From contig NZ_JASODI010000001.1 of NCBI RefSeq assembly GCF_030211955.1, forward strand, positions 180,027-244,026: a stretch of 64,000 bases of DNA, written 5' to 3'. Positions within the stretch are counted from its first letter, which is position 1. Each line of letters opens with the position of its first letter. The position numbers and the translations under genes are program-made. The notes beneath the pieces were generated by a model. The model had not been told where the DNA came from. It worked only from the letters and a program-made list of their open reading frames with translations, and searched no databases. Shown one piece after another: positions 24,759 through 33,608 of the stretch. Source of the DNA: Corynebacterium frankenforstense. GTDB taxonomy: Bacteria > Actinomycetota > Actinomycetes > Mycobacteriales > Mycobacteriaceae.

Positions 24759-27734
24759 CTAGGCGTCCGGGCGCGCGGTGCGCGCCTCGGCGTTGAGGTA
24801 GTCGAAAAGCTCCTGCTCGATCGGTGACTCGAGCGTCAAGTCCATAGAGACGACGTCCTTTTTAACGTGATCCTTATCGGGAAGCGTTGTGGCTTCGGGG
24901 TTATCGGCCGAGACGCGACCGAGGTAGAAGAAGTCGGAGCCTTCGGCATCGCTTTTCTTTACAAAGAGCGGCATGTCAACTTTATTGGCGGCCATCGGAG
25001 CAACATCCGAGCTGGCCAGCGTGCGCCCGTGTTTGGAGTACCAGTGCATCACACTGGGGGTGATCAATTGGTCGGGGTAGCGCACGTCGACGTCGAGCTC
25101 TGGGGCCTTGTTGTGTGTGACGAAGATCGGGCAGGTCTGAGTATCGGCGTCGAGTTTGTAGCCGTACATCGTGCCTTCCTGGTTCTTCGCCCAGCACAGC
25201 AGGCGGCAGACATCGCGGCGGGTGTAGCGCCGGCCAACGACCAGATGGCCGTCCCACTGACCGGTCTCGCGGCAACGTATCAGGCCTGTGGTGAGCACAT
25301 CATCGACGTGATCGCGGAAGGATGCGGGGTTCCACTCGTGCTTGGCGCTGGGGGAGTAGGCCTCGTAGAGGTCTCGGAACTTCGGGTGCAGGCGGTATTT
25401 TCCGCGGACGACACCGATAATGGGGGTGCGGCCATAAGCATCTTTGAGCTGCTCGTTGAAGAACTCCAGCGTGAGAACCCGCTCGGTGTGCGTGATAACT
25501 GCATCGTCAGAGCGAGTATCGTTCTCGCGAAGAAGTTCACGGAATTCATCGCGGGTCAATTCGCCGACTTCGAGGAGCCTCCGCAGAAGAAGAATCTCAT
25601 GCGGGCGAATGCCCTTCAGCAGCTCTGCGGAAAGCATGCTCAAATAGGGCTCTTCTGCAGCGCTCGGGGCCTTGTCCTTCGGCAAGAACTTTAGAGAGAC
25701 CAGAAGCGTCCAGTAGTTCCGTGGCCGTTCGGTGGTCGCCAGTACGTAGGGATCGAGCGAGTCGAAGCGCAGAAAGTGTCGCAGCTGGGGAATCCGATTG
25801 AGGCGGTCGCGAAGCGACATAATGGCTGCGCGGAGCTCGCGCCGGCCGGTCAGCCGGGCGCTGTCGAGGGCATGCAGGACGCGCTCCTGGGCAATGCGAT
25901 CGAAGCTAATGGTCGAGCCACCGGCGGTGACTGTCGGCGTCATGGTGTCGCGGCGCGCGCCTTCTTTGGTGCCGGTGTTATCGCCGGTAAGCGCCAGCGG
26001 AATCATGTAGTTATTCGCGTAGTTGCCAATGAAGTCGAGCACGCGAACGTGGTCTTTACCCGCAGCTTTGCGCAGGCCGCGACCGAGCTGCTGGGTGAAG
26101 ATAATGCGGGACTTCGTCTCGCGCAGCATGACAATCTGGTTGAGCTCGGGGATATCGACGCCTTCATTAAAGATGTCGACGGTGATCAGATAGTCCAGGT
26201 GCCCGGCCTGGAGTTCCTCGATCGCCTGCTGACGCTCCTCGTTCGTGGAGCTGCCCGTCAGCGCGCGGGTGCGCAGCGGCTTGCCGTAAACCAGCTGGCC
26301 GCTGAGCTCTTCGGCTAGAAGCTGGCACTCCTCGACACGGCTGCAGAAGATCAATCCCTTAGCGCCTTCGGCATGCCCATAGGTCTGTAAGTTGTCGACG
26401 ATGCTGCGCACACGGCTGGGATCTGTCAGCGCGGCGAGCGAGATTTGCTCGCCGGTCTTGGTGCCTTCGCTATCGACGGGATCGGCGATGCCGTAGTAGT
26501 GGAACGGCACGAGCATGCGGCCTTTGAGCGCCTTGTCGAGGCGGATCTCGTAGGGGACGTTGTAGTCAAAGAGCTCGAAGACGTTGAAGTTATCCGTGCG
26601 CTCGGGAGTCGCGGTCAGCCCGAGGAGAAACTCGGGCTCGAAGTGATCGACGACCTTGCGGTAGGACCTGGCGCCAGAGCGGTGGACCTCATCAATGACG
26701 ATGTAATCGAAGGCCTTCTTAGCGAACTGCAACAGGTGCTCATCGCGCGAGATCGTCTGGATGGTGGCGAAGAGATACTTCGCGTCCAGGTCATAGGTGC
26801 CGCCGGAGTAAAAGCCAAAGGCCGATTCGGGCTCTTCGAGAACCTTCTGGAACTCGAGCTTCGCCTTGGCGAGGATGTCCGCGCTGTGCACGATAAAGAG
26901 CATTCGCTTCGGGGCGAACTGGCGCACCGCGAGGGCCGCGAGAATGGTCTTTCCGGTACCGGTGGCAGAAATGACTACGGCCCGCCGCTCGCCGGCATCG
27001 ACAACGCGCTGGATCTGCTCGAGCGCATCGGACTGCATGACATTCGGCAGGATCCGCGTGCGGCCGTTAATGCGCTCGCCAACCCCAGAGTCGGAAACGA
27101 CAAAGTCACGGTGGCGGCGCGTCTGCTCGTAGTTTTCAATCCACTCGGCGCTCAAGGCGACCGATGTGGACTTCTGATAGTCCACGGCCTTGTCGATCTG
27201 CTCGACGATATCGCCGCCGGGCAGGGCAGAGAACTTCAAGTTCCATTCCTGGTTGGTGCTCAGCGCGCTGCCGGTGACATTCGAGCTGCCGACGATGGCA
27301 GTCATGCCGACCTCGTGGCGGAAGATGTAGCCCTTGGCGTGGAAGCCGTGATCGACATCCTCGTGAATGAGGACTTCGATATTGGGGTTGTCCTCGGTGA
27401 GCTGGAGGAGCTCGCGGAAAACGGCGGGCTCGTTGAAATCCAGATAGCGGGAGGTAATGATCGTCCCGCGGCCGGTGAAATCGAGAAGCTGCTGTTTCAG
27501 CGGCGCCAGGCCGCTCGGGGCGATAAAGGCGACCGAGAAGATGAACTCGTTGGCCTGTCGCAGCTCGTTCTTAATCGCCGCGAGCATGGACCGGTCCTCG
27601 CCGGCATGCTGAGTCGAGGCGTCAGCGGACGCGTTGACGATGAGTTCGGGGTTAAAGATCTGACCGGCGGGCAGCGCGCGGTCGAGAAAGCCGAATCGAG
27701 TATCGAGGCTCAACGCCTCGGACAGTCGGCTCAC
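24759..27734 (-). CDS. PLD-like nuclease / DEAH-box helicase with DUF3427-type C-terminus
   Basis: A 991-residue protein. The N-terminal phospholipase-D-like domain has HxK (H132, K134), GSSN (149-152) and E163, the half-site of a PLD/type II-like nuclease. A superfamily-2 helicase follows: Walker A ATGTGKT (257-263), DEVH (348-351), TATPER (374-379), and a second RecA domain with EGVDIPELNQIVMLRET and QQLGRGLRK. The last 400 residues match the DUF3427 architecture. Codon use and base composition are visibly less GC-biased than the flanks, suggesting transfer. Start ATG 27734 overlaps the NUDIX stop by four bases. Proteins of this architecture are linked to restriction or DNA repair in several genomes, but the activity here is inferred. 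Confidence 0.88.
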   Translation of the reverse strand: MSRLSEALSLDTRFGFLDRALPAGQIFNPELIVNASADASTQHAGEDRSMLAAIKNELRQANEFIFSVAFIAPSGLAPLKQQLLDFTGRGTIITSRYLDFNEPAVFRELLQLTEDNPNIEVLIHEDVDHGFHAKGYIFRHEVGMTAIVGSSNVTGSALSTNQEWNLKFSALPGGDIVEQIDKAVDYQKSTSVALSAEWIENYEQTRRHRDFVVSDSGVGERINGRTRILPNVMQSDALEQIQRVVDAGERRAVVISATGTGKTILAALAVRQFAPKRMLFIVHSADILAKAKLEFQKVLEEPESAFGFYSGGTYDLDAKYLFATIQTISRDEHLLQFAKKAFDYIVIDEVHRSGARSYRKVVDHFEPEFLLGLTATPERTDNFNVFELFDYNVPYEIRLDKALKGRMLVPFHYYGIADPVDSEGTKTGEQISLAALTDPSRVRSIVDNLQTYGHAEGAKGLIFCSRVEECQLLAEELSGQLVYGKPLRTRALTGSSTNEERQQAIEELQAGHLDYLITVDIFNEGVDIPELNQIVMLRETKSRIIFTQQLGRGLRKAAGKDHVRVLDFIGNYANNYMIPLALTGDNTGTKEGARRDTMTPTVTAGGSTISFDRIAQERVLHALDSARLTGRRELRAAIMSLRDRLNRIPQLRHFLRFDSLDPYVLATTERPRNYWTLLVSLKFLPKDKAPSAAEEPYLSMLSAELLKGIRPHEILLLRRLLEVGELTRDEFRELLRENDTRSDDAVITHTERVLTLEFFNEQLKDAYGRTPIIGVVRGKYRLHPKFRDLYEAYSPSAKHEWNPASFRDHVDDVLTTGLIRCRETGQWDGHLVVGRRYTRRDVCRLLCWAKNQEGTMYGYKLDADTQTCPIFVTHNKAPELDVDVRYPDQLITPSVMHWYSKHGRTLASSDVAPMAANKVDMPLFVKKSDAEGSDFFYLGRVSADNPEATTLPDKDHVKKDVVSMDLTLESPIEQELFDYLNAEARTARPDA

Positions 27735-28138
27735 GGGTGGGCGCCTTCGATCAACAGACGAACAGCGGGCATATCGGCCGGCGCCCAGTCGAGCTCCTCA
27801 AGCCGCTCGGGCGGGAGCCAGGCGAGCGCCTGGTGCTCGCTCAGCTGCGGCTCGGTCCCCTCCAGGGTGCAGAAGAAGGTAGTCAGTTCAACCACCGCAG
27901 TGCCGTAGTCATGAGCGGTCGTCGTCAATCTCGTTCCCACGCTCACGCGGCAGGAAAGCTCCTCGCGCAACTCGCGCGCCAACGCCTCCTGTGGGGTCTC
28001 ACCGGGCTCAATCTTGCCGCCGGGAAACTCCCAAAGGTCCCCTTGAGACTTGTGCGCCCCCCGCTGGGCGGCCATGACAGCGCCATCGCGGACGATGACC
28101 GCGCCGGTGACGCGGATTGGGTCAGTGGCCATTCCCAT
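27731..28138 (-). CDS. NUDIX hydrolase, MutT/NudG-like nucleotide pyrophosphatase
   Basis: A 135-residue single-domain NUDIX protein. The NUDIX box GGKIEPGETPQEALARELRE (residues 40-59), continuing ELSCRV, has the canonical G-x5-E-x7-REUxEE core. The preceding AAQRGAHKSQGDLWEFPG is typical of MutT-type (deoxy)nucleoside triphosphate pyrophosphohydrolases. ATG 28138 has AAGGAG about ten bases upstream; ATG 28132 is possible. The stop overlaps the helicase ATG, so the two are translated as a pair. It lies 35 bases after the permease stop, where TAAAAT on the minus strand could be a -10. It may clean oxidised or modified nucleotides, or act as a partner or immunity factor for the helicase-nuclease. 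The pairing is what is seen; the role is inferred. Confidence 0.88.
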   Translation of the reverse strand: MGMATDPIRVTGAVIVRDGAVMAAQRGAHKSQGDLWEFPGGKIEPGETPQEALARELREELSCRVSVGTRLTTTAHDYGTAVVELTTFFCTLEGTEPQLSEHQALAWLPPERLEELDWAPADMPAVRLLIEGAHP

Positions 28139-28173
28139 CGCGGGGGACTCCTTAATCTCGGTGCGTACGGATT

Positions 28174-29616
28174 TTAGAGCCGTGCGCCGTCGATGTCGTT
28201 GATGCCGGGGATCTTGTGGCGGCCGGTGGCGTAGTAGAGCACCGTCATCAGCACCAGGAAGCCCACGCCGACGGCGAGTGCGGTCCAGTACTCCGGCTCC
28301 CAGAGCATGATGCCGAAGGTGAAGATGATGAACGCGATGGCGAAGTACTGGCCCCAGGGCCACAGCGGCACCGGGAAGTCCAGGGCCTCGACCTCCTCGG
28401 CGCTCAGGTGGCGGCGCGAGGCGACGTGGGCGACGAGGATCATCAGCCACACGTAGATCGTGGCGAAGGTGGCCAGCGCGGCGACGACGGTGAAGACCTC
28501 CTCGGGAAGCGCCCAGTTGAGCACGACGCCGACGACCAGGACGACCAGCAGGGCGACGGTGGTGAACACCGGCACACCCTTGGCGGTGGTCTTCTGCATC
28601 TGCTGCGGGGCGAGGTGCTGGCAGGCCATGCCGGTGATGACGCGGCCGGCGCCGAAGAGGTCCGAGTTGATCGCGGAGAGCGCCGCCGTGATGACCACGA
28701 CGTTGAGCAGCGCGGCCGCCCAGTTGACGCCCAGGGTGCTGAAGATCTGTACGAACGGGCTCTCCTCGCCGGTGATCGAGCGCCACGGGTTGAGCAGCAG
28801 GATGACCAGGATGCTCAGCACGTAGAACAGCAGGATGCGCATCGGCACGGTGTTGACGGCCTTCGGCACCGCCTTCTTGGGCTCCTCGGCCTCCGCGCCG
28901 GCCACGCCGATGATCTCGGTGCCGCCGAAGGCGAAGAGGACCAGGATGAACGCGGAGACCATGCCGCCGGCGCCGTTGGGGAAGAACCCGCCGTCGCTCC
29001 AGAGGTTGTCCACACCCGCGGCCTGCGGGTCCGAGCCCAGGTTGAACGCCAGGATCGCGGCACCTCCGACGATCATCGCGATCACGGCGGCGACCTTGAC
29101 GATGGTGAAGGCGAACTCGAGCTCACCGAACCAGCGCACGCTGACCAGGTTGGCCGCGCCGACGACCAGCAGGGTCACGGCCACCCACACCCACTGCGGG
29201 GTGTCCGGGAACCAGAAGCCCATGTAGATCGCGATGGCCGTCAGGTCCGCCAGGCAGACGATGATCATCTCGAAGGCGTACATCCAGCCGGTGATGTAGC
29301 CGGCCCAGCCGCCCAGGTGCTCGCGGGTGTACTCGGCGAAGGAACCCGAGACCGGGTGACGCACGGCCATCTCGCCGAGCGCGCGGAGCATGAAGTAGAC
29401 CACCGCGCCGCCGAGCAGGTAGACCAGCAGCACCGAGGGACCGGCCGCCTGGATCGCGCCGGCCGAGCCGTAGAACAGGCCGGTGCCGATCGCGGAGCCC
29501 AGCGCGATGAAGTGGATGTGTCGGGCCTTCAGCCCCAGCTGCGGACGACGCTGCGGTGTCTGGGTCTGCGCCTGCGCGGACTGCGCGGCGGTGCTCTCTG
29601 AAGGCTGTGCCGACAT
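28174..29616 (-). CDS. amino-acid permease, APC/AAT family (ProY/AroP-like)
   Basis: A 480-residue amino-acid:proton symporter with 12 predicted membrane segments. The family's N-terminal block is clear: LKARHIHFIALGSAIGTGLF, then GPSVLLVYLLGG and ALGEMAVRHPVSGSFAEYT. The consensus AFGGTEIIGVAGAEAEEP is in the middle. ATG 29616 (MSAQPSESTAA) is preferred; a hydrophilic Gln/Ser-rich N-terminus precedes the first helix. The open frame extends far upstream over deaD on the other strand, which is an antisense shadow. Substrate could be proline, an aromatic amino acid or GABA; the sequence does not decide. It is divergent from deaD. Confidence 0.88.
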   Translation of the reverse strand: MSAQPSESTAAQSAQAQTQTPQRRPQLGLKARHIHFIALGSAIGTGLFYGSAGAIQAAGPSVLLVYLLGGAVVYFMLRALGEMAVRHPVSGSFAEYTREHLGGWAGYITGWMYAFEMIIVCLADLTAIAIYMGFWFPDTPQWVWVAVTLLVVGAANLVSVRWFGELEFAFTIVKVAAVIAMIVGGAAILAFNLGSDPQAAGVDNLWSDGGFFPNGAGGMVSAFILVLFAFGGTEIIGVAGAEAEEPKKAVPKAVNTVPMRILLFYVLSILVILLLNPWRSITGEESPFVQIFSTLGVNWAAALLNVVVITAALSAINSDLFGAGRVITGMACQHLAPQQMQKTTAKGVPVFTTVALLVVLVVGVVLNWALPEEVFTVVAALATFATIYVWLMILVAHVASRRHLSAEEVEALDFPVPLWPWGQYFAIAFIIFTFGIMLWEPEYWTALAVGVGFLVLMTVLYYATGRHKIPGINDIDGARL

Positions 29617-29793
29617 GACCGAGCCCACTTTCTTTTCTGTTGAATTGACGCGCCCACGGCGACGCGCCGGCGAATAGGGAGTTGCGCGGCGCACCATAGC
29701 AGCCACGGTGACGCAGCACTCCATCGGGTGCCGGAGCGAAATCGTCGGCCCGATGCGGAAAAACCGTGGTACCTGTCGTATTCTTGCAGGGCA
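29617..29793. promoter_or_regulatory. divergent promoter region between the permease and deaD
   Basis: The region is relatively AT-rich. TATTCT (29779-29784) is a plausible -10 for deaD, which would make the deaD transcript start close to its ATG at 29794. AGGG also sits just before the ATG, so a longer leader is equally possible. No operator is recognised. Confidence 0.35.
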
Positions 29794-32094
29794 ATGAGCA
29801 TAACCGAAAACGCCACCGGCGGCGAGAATGTGCCGGAGAATGTGGATGAGTCGGTGAACCGGGAAGATTCGCGCGGTGTCGAGGCCCAGACCTCGGAGAA
29901 CACCAGGGACGCGGATCAGGCCGGGCAGACCGAGAACGACGACGAGAAGAAGGAAGGCGCCGCCGAGGGCGGCGCAGAGGCCGCGGCGGACGCGCACGTG
30001 GCGGAAGGGACGGCGTCGGAAAGCGAAGGCGCCAAGGACATGGACGACAAGGACAGCGTCGAGCAGGGCGCCGAGCAGAACGACGACGCCACGGGCGCCG
30101 AGAACAAGGACGACGCCGCGCAGGACGCCGGCGCCGACGGGAAGACGGAAGACACGTCCGCCAAGGATGCGAAGTCCGTGGACGAGAACGACGACACGCC
30201 GGGCTTCGAGGCGCTGAGCCTGCCCGACGACGTCGTGGCGGCCGTGCGCAAGGTCGGCTTCGAGCAGCCCTCGGCGATCCAGCAGGAGACCATCCCGCTG
30301 CTGATGCAGGGCCGCGACGTGGTCGGCCTGGCCCAGACCGGCACGGGCAAGACCGCGGCCTTCGCGCTGCCGATCCTGGCGCGCATCGACCGCTCGCAGC
30401 GCCACCCGCAGGCCCTGATCCTCGCGCCGACGCGCGAGCTGGCCCTGCAGGTCGCCGACAGCTTCCAGCAGTTCGCCGACCACCTCGGCGGCATCCACAT
30501 CCTGCCGATCTACGGCGGGCAGGCCTACGGCATCCAGCTCGGCGGCCTGCGGCGCGGCGCCCACATCATCGTGGGCACCCCGGGACGTGTGATCGACCAC
30601 CTCGAGCGCGGCTCGCTGGACATCTCCAACCTGCGCTTCCTCGTCCTCGACGAGGCCGACGAGATGCTCAACATGGGCTTCCAGGAGGACGTCGAGCGCA
30701 TCCTCGAGGACACCCCGGAGCACAAGCAGGTCGCCCTGTTCTCCGCGACCATGCCCAACGGCATCCGCCGGATCTCCAAGCAGTACCTCGACAACCCCGC
30801 CGAGGTCACCGTCAAGGCGGAGACCCGCACGGCCACCAACATCACGCAGCGCTGGCTGCACGTGGCCCACCGCAACAAGCTCGACGCGCTGACCCGCATT
30901 CTCGAGGTCACCGAGTTCGAGGCCATGATCATCTTCGTGCGCACCAAGTCGGAGACCGAGGAGGTCGCCGAGAAGCTGCGCGCCCGGGGCTTCTCCGCCG
31001 CCGCCATCAACGGCGACGTGGCCCAGGCCCAGCGCGAGCGCACCGTCGACCAGCTGCGCGACGGTCGCCTGGACATCCTCGTGGCCACCGACGTCGCCGC
31101 CCGCGGCCTCGACGTCGAGCGCATCAGCCACGTGCTCAACTTCGACATCCCCCACGACACGGAGAGCTACGTCCACCGCATCGGCCGCACCGGGCGTGCC
31201 GGGCGCACCGGCGAGGCCATCCTCTTCGTCACCCCGCGCGAGCGCCGCATGCTGCGCACCATCGAGCGGGTGACCAACGCGCCGCTGGCCGAGATGGACC
31301 TGCCGACCGTCGACGAGGTCAACGAGTCGCGTAAGTCCCGCTTCGCCGACTCGATCACCGAGTCGCTGGAGGACCCGCAGCTCGAGCTGTTCCGCGGTCT
31401 GGTCAAGGCCTACTCCGAGGCGCACGACACCCCGCTGGAGGACATCGCCGCGGCGCTGGCCACCCAGGCGCAGATCGGCGACGAGTTCCTGATGAAGGAG
31501 CCGCCGAAGGACGCCAAGCGCGACCGCCGGGACCGCCGCGACCGGGACCGCGACCGGGGCGACCGCCGTGGCCGCGGCCGCTTCGAGGCCGGCGAGGGCA
31601 AGGCGATGTACCGCATCTCCGTGGGCAAGCGCCAGCACGTGCGCCCGGGCGCCATCGTCGGCGCCCTGGCCAACGAGGGCGGGCTGAACTCCCGGGACTT
31701 CGGCCGCATCTCGATCTTCGGCTCGCACTCCCTGGTGGAGCTGCCCGAGGATCTGCCGGGCGAGGTCTTCGAGCGCCTGGAGGAGACCCGCATCTCCGGC
31801 CAGCTGATCAACCTCGAGCGTGACACCGGCCGCCCGCCGCGGGACCGCGACCGCGACAACTACCGCGACCGGGGCCGTGGCCACCGTGACGACCGCCGGG
31901 GCGGCCACCGCCGTCACCGCGACGACCGGCGCGGCGGTTACCGGGACCGCGACGACCGGCGCGGCGGTTACCGCGACCGTGACGACCGTCGGGGCGGCTA
32001 CCGCGACCGGGACGACCGTCGGGGCGGCCACCGGGACCGCCGGGACCGTGACGACCGCCGCGGCGGCAACCGTGACCGTCGCGACCGCTGGTAG
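29794..32094 (+). CDS. deaD: DEAD-box RNA helicase (DeaD/CsdA-like)
   Basis: An ATP-dependent RNA helicase for ribosome assembly and RNA turnover. All core motifs are present: Q-motif FEQPSAIQQETIP, AQTGTGKT (about 180-187), PTRELALQ, GTPGR, DEAD, SAT, ARGLDVERI and HRIGRTGRAGRTG. A DbpA-like RNA-binding domain follows (KRQHVRPGAIVGALANEGGL), then an Arg/Asp/Gly tail with repeated RDDRRGGYRD units. The first 135 residues are a Glu/Asp/Ala-rich acidic extension, unusually long for the family and containing a dispersed motif copy (30014-30022). At 766 residues it is large because of both extensions. ATG 29794 has GCAGGG just upstream. A strong terminator follows. Confidence 0.95.
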   Translation: MSITENATGGENVPENVDESVNREDSRGVEAQTSENTRDADQAGQTENDDEKKEGAAEGGAEAAADAHVAEGTASESEGAKDMDDKDSVEQGAEQNDDATGAENKDDAAQDAGADGKTEDTSAKDAKSVDENDDTPGFEALSLPDDVVAAVRKVGFEQPSAIQQETIPLLMQGRDVVGLAQTGTGKTAAFALPILARIDRSQRHPQALILAPTRELALQVADSFQQFADHLGGIHILPIYGGQAYGIQLGGLRRGAHIIVGTPGRVIDHLERGSLDISNLRFLVLDEADEMLNMGFQEDVERILEDTPEHKQVALFSATMPNGIRRISKQYLDNPAEVTVKAETRTATNITQRWLHVAHRNKLDALTRILEVTEFEAMIIFVRTKSETEEVAEKLRARGFSAAAINGDVAQAQRERTVDQLRDGRLDILVATDVAARGLDVERISHVLNFDIPHDTESYVHRIGRTGRAGRTGEAILFVTPRERRMLRTIERVTNAPLAEMDLPTVDEVNESRKSRFADSITESLEDPQLELFRGLVKAYSEAHDTPLEDIAAALATQAQIGDEFLMKEPPKDAKRDRRDRRDRDRDRGDRRGRGRFEAGEGKAMYRISVGKRQHVRPGAIVGALANEGGLNSRDFGRISIFGSHSLVELPEDLPGEVFERLEETRISGQLINLERDTGRPPRDRDRDNYRDRGRGHRDDRRGGHRRHRDDRRGGYRDRDDRRGGYRDRDDRRGGYRDRDDRRGGHRDRRDRDDRRGGNRDRRDRW
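31918..32037. repeat. 30-bp in-frame tandem repeat, four copies
   Basis: Four imperfect 30-bp units beginning CGCGACGACCGGCGCGGCGG encode RDDRRGGYRD in the C-terminal tail of DeaD. Such RGG-like tails bind RNA and favour condensates in other DEAD-box proteins. The copy number probably varies. Confidence 0.85.
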
Positions 32095-32106
32095 GAAGTC
32101 ATAGAG

Positions 32107-32151
32107 AGAACCGCCCCCGGACCTCGAGAGAGGCCGGGGGCGGTTCTTTAT
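32107..32151. terminator. bidirectional terminator after deaD
   Basis: A perfect 12-bp stem AACCGCCCCCGG / CCGGGGGCGGTT (32109-32145, with CCTC/GAGG pairing extending the loop end) is followed by CTTTATC on the plus strand and CTCTCT on the minus strand. It separates the convergent deaD and DUF2269-like genes. Confidence 0.9.
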
Positions 32152-32182
32152 CGGTGCCGGTCTGGCGGACCTGCGCCGGGAG

Positions 32183-32659
32183 CTAGATGACCATCAGCAC
32201 GGCGATGATGACCCAGAGCAGGGCGAAGATGCCGCCGAACATGGACAGCTGGCTCTTGGCCTTGTCCCAGTTGTTGACCCGGAACTTCTCGTCGGCGTCG
32301 ACCTCGTCGGGGCCGAGCAGGCCCAGGGCGCCGGCCATCTTCTTCTGACGCGGGATGATCAGGAAGATCAGCAGGGCCCAGGCGACCACCGACAGGCCGA
32401 TGGAGGCGTGGAAGCGCCCGTCGGTCCAGTAGGTGCTGGGATCAGTGAACATGACCGCGATGCCCAGCAGCGGGGCGAGCAGCGAGAGCACGCCGTAGGT
32501 CGAGGTGACCTTGTGCAGCGTGCGCGCGGTGCCGGCGGCGCGCTCGTCACCCTTGTGGGCCGCGACGGCCTCGACCTGGAAACGGGAGACCGCGTAGGTG
32601 ACCGGCCCGAGGAAGAGGACGGCCGCGATGACGTGGAGTGCGAGAAGGATGGTGTACAC
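32183..32659 (-). CDS. DUF2269-family small integral membrane protein
   Basis: A 158-residue protein with four hydrophobic segments: LLALHVIAAVLFLGPVTYAV, VLSLLAPLLGIAVMF, IGLSVVAWALLIFLIIP and MFGGIFALLWVIIAVLMVI. The N-terminal LHVIAAVLFLG and the later AxxLHK fit the DUF2269 family of predicted membrane proteins, whose role is unknown. GTG 32659 follows GAAAGG by about seven bases. It is convergent with deaD and ends at the shared terminator. Confidence 0.75.
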   Translation of the reverse strand: MYTILLALHVIAAVLFLGPVTYAVSRFQVEAVAAHKGDERAAGTARTLHKVTSTYGVLSLLAPLLGIAVMFTDPSTYWTDGRFHASIGLSVVAWALLIFLIIPRQKKMAGALGLLGPDEVDADEKFRVNNWDKAKSQLSMFGGIFALLWVIIAVLMVI

Positions 32660-32791
32660 AGTGACCTTTCTTCGGTCCCGGAGAGTTGTGCAAGTTCCCG
32701 GCCAGTCTAACGGGCGTTGTCATGGCAGCAAGATTCACCGGGGCGGCGCGGCGCAGCGTGGCGACCGGACGCGACGGCACGCCGCCCCGGC

Positions 32792-33469
32792 TCAGAGGGC
32801 AAGCGTCGCGCCCAGCCCGCCGAGGCGGCACGCCTGGCGCATCGCCGCCTGATCTGCCCGGGAGAGCGCCAGCCCCCAGCGCGCCGCCACCGCCGCGACC
32901 CGGCGGGCGTACCAGCAGCGCGCCCGCGGGGCGTCGGGGAGCCACTCGGACGGCAGCTGGTCCGACTTGTCCCGGTTGGCGGCCTTCGAGGTGGCCACGA
33001 GGTTGACCGCGTCGTTGGCGAAGGCGTGGCGGGTGCGCGCGTCCCAGGCGTGCGCGCCCATGTCCCAGGCGGCGGCCAGCGGGAAGACGTGGTCGATCTC
33101 CACCTCGTCGGTCGCCGAGAGCGCCTCGCCGGTGTAGGGATCCTGACCGGCCCCGGCGAGCAGCCGGCAGGTCGCCTCCTCGGCGTGCACGCCCTCGAAC
33201 TGCGCGGCGATGACGGCCTGCCGGGTGGTGCACCCGCCGGACTGTACGGCCCACCCGGCGCCGAAGGCCTCCCGGGAGTAGCCGGGCACCTCGGGGCGGG
33301 CGTCGAGCACGACGACCACCGCGAGGGAATCGCCCAGGGCGGGCAGCGGGACGTCGTCAAGCGTCTCGTAGGGGCGCAGCCACGGCCACGCACCGGCGGC
33401 CAGCGCCCAAACGGTCAGGACTACGAGGACGCGGCGCAGCCAGCGCGCGGGGGTCTCACTGAGGGGCAC
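32792..33469 (-). CDS. secreted or membrane-anchored HNH nuclease (GmrSD/DUF1524 type)
   Basis: A 225-residue protein with one N-terminal hydrophobic segment (about 12-30, VLVVLTVWALAAGAWPWL) acting as signal peptide or anchor. The catalytic region is EIDHVFPLAAAWDMG, NDAVNLVATSKAANRDKSD, then PSEWLP, the D-H...N...N signature of the DUF1524 HNH group common in actinobacterial extracellular nucleases. It may degrade extracellular DNA for nutrients or competition. ATG 33469 is the only good start. It lies downstream of putP on the same strand, but terminator-like hairpins separate them. The dispersed motif CGTCGTCAA (33352-33360) lies in the N-terminal part (TLDDVPLP). Confidence 0.85.
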   Translation of the reverse strand: MPLSETPARWLRRVLVVLTVWALAAGAWPWLRPYETLDDVPLPALGDSLAVVVVLDARPEVPGYSREAFGAGWAVQSGGCTTRQAVIAAQFEGVHAEEATCRLLAGAGQDPYTGEALSATDEVEIDHVFPLAAAWDMGAHAWDARTRHAFANDAVNLVATSKAANRDKSDQLPSEWLPDAPRARCWYARRVAAVAARWGLALSRADQAAMRQACRLGGLGATLAL

Positions 33470-33480
33470 ACCCGGTTAGA

Positions 33481-33600
33481 CGCGGGGGCGCGCCGCGCGG
33501 TTCCGACGCCGCGCGGTTCCGGGCAGCGAAAACCCGGCGCCGGAGAACCGGGCGACGGAGAACCGGGCGCCGAGAGCCCGGCGCCGGGCTGCGTGAGCCG
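33481..33600 (-). terminator. multi-hairpin terminator region after putP
   Basis: Repeated CCGGAGAACCGGGCG-type units form several overlapping GC hairpins. On the minus strand the last one is followed by TTTTCG (near 33530), giving an intrinsic terminator for putP. Near copies of the dispersed motif (TTCCGACGCC, about 33501) are embedded in it. Confidence 0.6.
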
Positions 33601-33608
33601 GGGGAGGA

